The notes beneath the pieces were generated by a model. That model was not told the origin of the DNA and did no database searches. It was given only the letters and a program-made list of their open reading frames with translations. A stretch of 7,516 nucleotides of DNA from Promethearchaeia archaeon. Its GTDB lineage: Archaea > Asgardarchaeota > Lokiarchaeia > Sigyniarchaeales > SOKP01. Position 1 is the stretch's first letter. Each line of letters opens with the position of its first letter. Below, in pieces: positions 6,001 to 7,516 of the stretch. The stretch spans positions 1 to 7,516 of the forward strand of contig JAHQWS010000108.1 in assembly GCA_029856295.1 (NCBI GenBank), written 5' to 3'. Position numbers and translations under genes: made by a program.

Positions 6001-7416
6001 TTATTCGATAATTTGGTCCCAGTTAGAGAAATTTATAATTTTCTGGTAATTTTTTGCCATGCTTGCGAACATTACGCAACCAATGCAAAACATATTAACA
6101 TAGTCATCAAAACTTAAATTTAGGAGTTTGCCAATTTCTTCTGAAATGCCCCGCCCACGTTTTATATCGATTACACCGCCATAACCTGATAAATTTACTA
6201 CGAATTCTTGCTTGTTTAAACTCCCTGAATAATTTTCTCTAGCGATTCTAGCTAATCCTCCAATAGGAATAACGAATCCATCCTTTTGAGCCAAATATAT
6301 TCTTAAATCGAATGTATGTCTGCCTTCCTCATCCCAAGGTGGTGCTATGAGCGAAAATCTCGCCATTTCTTGTAAAGTATAAGGATATGGGTTTCTGTTT
6401 TTCATAAATTTCGCGAAGAATTCCTTTTTACTTTCTTCGATAAGATTTTTAATATTAGAAGGATCTTCTTGAGGCGATATTGGAATAACCCCTGCTCCTC
6501 CCGATCCTCCGTCAGGTTTAATGATAAATGGTGTTTTAAATTTAGTGATGACATGGTGAATTTTATCAACCAATTCTTTTTCATCATAAGCTTTCGTAAA
6601 AAGGAGATATTTTAGATTATATTTTTCCAATATGTCTTTCGCATAATAACTAGCCAAATAAGTTAGCGACTTATCATCAGTAATTCTAAACACGGGATTA
6701 ATTATAATCGTGTGTATTTTGCGAAAATCTTCCCTTATTAACTTTGCAAATTCATCATTATGTAACCGTCTTGCAATACCATCACCTATCAATGCGCTTA
6801 TTTTTTGCCCGTGAATTTTTACCCAATTCTCTGAAAAAGAAATATTCGTAGATAATTGCTTATAATCGGCTATGAGAAAGGCTACATCTCCTTTAAAAGC
6901 ATGGTTAAAGTTCTTTATATCAAATATTTCTACCGTCAGATTTCTTTTTTGTAATTTTTTTCTAAAATAATCGACCATTATGACTTTTTCGTGGAATAGT
7001 CCGTCGTTGATCGGAACTCCCACCAGAACTAACACCTTATTATCCCCCCGACTGTTGTTTTTAATAGCTTGATCAATTGCTTCAAAATACCCATCATATA
7101 TTATTTCCTGTTGCTTTTCTGTTATGGAGGAGAGTCCTCTGTTCGACCCGCCGTTTGTCTCTAAAAGAAAGAATCTTTTTCCCTCAGGCTCATCGCATAC
7201 CATAAAGTCGATGCTACCAGCGTAAAATAGGTCCGGCTGATGTAAATAATTATCTTTGTATTTTTCCATTATTTCTAATGATTTTTGCCTTATTTTATCC
7301 ACATACACATCATCAGTTGAATCTTTAATCGGTGCGGTGGAAAACAAGCCCATTCCAAATGATTCTCCTAATTTGAGTAATTCCGTTTCTGAATATGAAA
7401 TATTTTTCGACAACAA
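6001..7416 (-). CDS. ATP-grasp ligase, apparently circularly permuted
   Basis: This is a probable ATP-dependent carboxylate-amine ligase with an unknown substrate. ATP-grasp elements are clear in the C-terminal half: FIIKPDGGSGGAGV (297-310) is the nucleotide lysine plus glycine loop, TLQEMA (347-352) the hinge, HTFDLRIYL (367-375) the D-x-R strand, and GGLARIA plus VVNLSGYGG (386-392, 406-414) follow. The metal-binding D...E-x-N segment that normally comes last is not there. A matching one lies near the N-terminus: SIDFMV (68-73) and FLLETNGGSNRG (83-94). This order fits the circularly permuted ATP-grasp architecture. Residues 126-250 form a separate alpha/beta region. The start is uncertain: TTG at 7416 is the furthest available, an in-frame TAA lies 7 codons upstream, and no clear ribosome site is visible; TTG at 7413 is equally possible. 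It is the first gene of a two-gene operon with the M14-like hydrolase. Confidence 0.82.
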   Translation of the reverse strand: MLSKNISYSETELLKLGESFGMGLFSTAPIKDSTDDVYVDKIRQKSLEIMEKYKDNYLHQPDLFYAGSIDFMVCDEPEGKRFFLLETNGGSNRGLSSITEKQQEIIYDGYFEAIDQAIKNNSRGDNKVLVLVGVPINDGLFHEKVIMVDYFRKKLQKRNLTVEIFDIKNFNHAFKGDVAFLIADYKQLSTNISFSENWVKIHGQKISALIGDGIARRLHNDEFAKLIREDFRKIHTIIINPVFRITDDKSLTYLASYYAKDILEKYNLKYLLFTKAYDEKELVDKIHHVITKFKTPFIIKPDGGSGGAGVIPISPQEDPSNIKNLIEESKKEFFAKFMKNRNPYPYTLQEMARFSLIAPPWDEEGRHTFDLRIYLAQKDGFVIPIGGLARIARENYSGSLNKQEFVVNLSGYGGVIDIKRGRGISEEIGKLLNLSFDDYVNMFCIGCVMFASMAKNYQKIINFSNWDQIIE

Positions 7417-7476
7417 CCCTATAAATCTAGATAATCCTTACTCAATCATAAAAATCAATATGAAATAATTAAAGAG

Positions 7477-7503
7477 GTCAATTAAATCTATTTTAAAATT
7501 GAC
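7477..7503. promoter_or_regulatory. Inverted repeat upstream of the ATP-grasp/M14 operon
   Basis: GTCAATT (7477-7483) and AATTGAC (7497-7503) form perfect 7-base arms around a 13-base AT-rich spacer, 61-87 bases before the TTG start. The position and symmetry would suit an operator or an upstream promoter element for the ligase/hydrolase pair. In DNA this AT-rich, arms of seven bases can arise by chance, so this is tentative. Confidence 0.25.
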
Positions 7504-7516
7504 AATAAAATCCATA

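Noticed and set aside
5899..6117. 72-residue + strand ORF spanning the M14-like/ATP-grasp junction
   Set aside because: It overlaps the ends of two real genes in antisense and has no coding evidence of its own.
6402..6587. 61-residue - strand ORF inside the ATP-grasp gene in another frame
   Set aside because: It is an out-of-frame shadow over the conserved glycine-loop region, so the main frame is the coding one.
7256..7468. 70-residue + strand ORF at the right end
   Set aside because: It is antisense to the start of the ATP-grasp gene, with no motif or start signal.

Overview
The window looks like an archaeal chromosome segment. It is very AT-rich (the non-coding stretches tested are only about 15% G+C). 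It carries an AbrB/PhoU-type regulator of the archaeal kind, a TATA-like box placed for near-leaderless transcription, GTGA-type ribosome binding sites, and T-rich stretches rather than strong hairpins at gene ends. An Asgard (Lokiarchaeia-like) source is my best guess from base composition and protein style, but no marker gene here proves it.

Layout, left to right. (1) A + strand SpoVT/AbrB-PhoU-like regulator (129-1127). (2) A 323-base AT-rich gap, then an isolated 42-codon gene (1451-1579) for a secreted or membrane micropeptide, closed by a T-rich terminator. (3) A 105-residue protein (1825-2142) with a KKKK start, an extremely acidic middle and a basic four-cysteine tail. Both small proteins contain the pentapeptide SIPGC, written with different codons. 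(4) Convergent to these, a - strand cobalamin-binding-type radical SAM enzyme (2196-3719). (5) Divergent from that enzyme, a membrane-anchored alpha/beta hydrolase (3833-4816). The divergent promoter region holds a 25-bp near-perfect direct repeat with a 26-bp period. (6) A - strand pair made of an ATP-grasp ligase (6001-7416) followed 13 bases later by an M14-like zinc carboxypeptidase or deacylase (4818-5987).

The ATP-grasp protein appears circularly permuted: its metal-binding D...ExN motif sits in the N-terminal fifth instead of at the C-terminus. An ATP-dependent amide-bond former next to a zinc amide-bond breaker suggests a pair that adds and removes an amino-acid or peptide group on an unidentified substrate.

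The most interesting possibility is that the two small SIPGC proteins, the B12-type radical SAM enzyme and the ligase/peptidase pair form a peptide- or protein-modification neighbourhood. Only the SIPGC link and the gene proximity are directly visible. The functional connection is inference.
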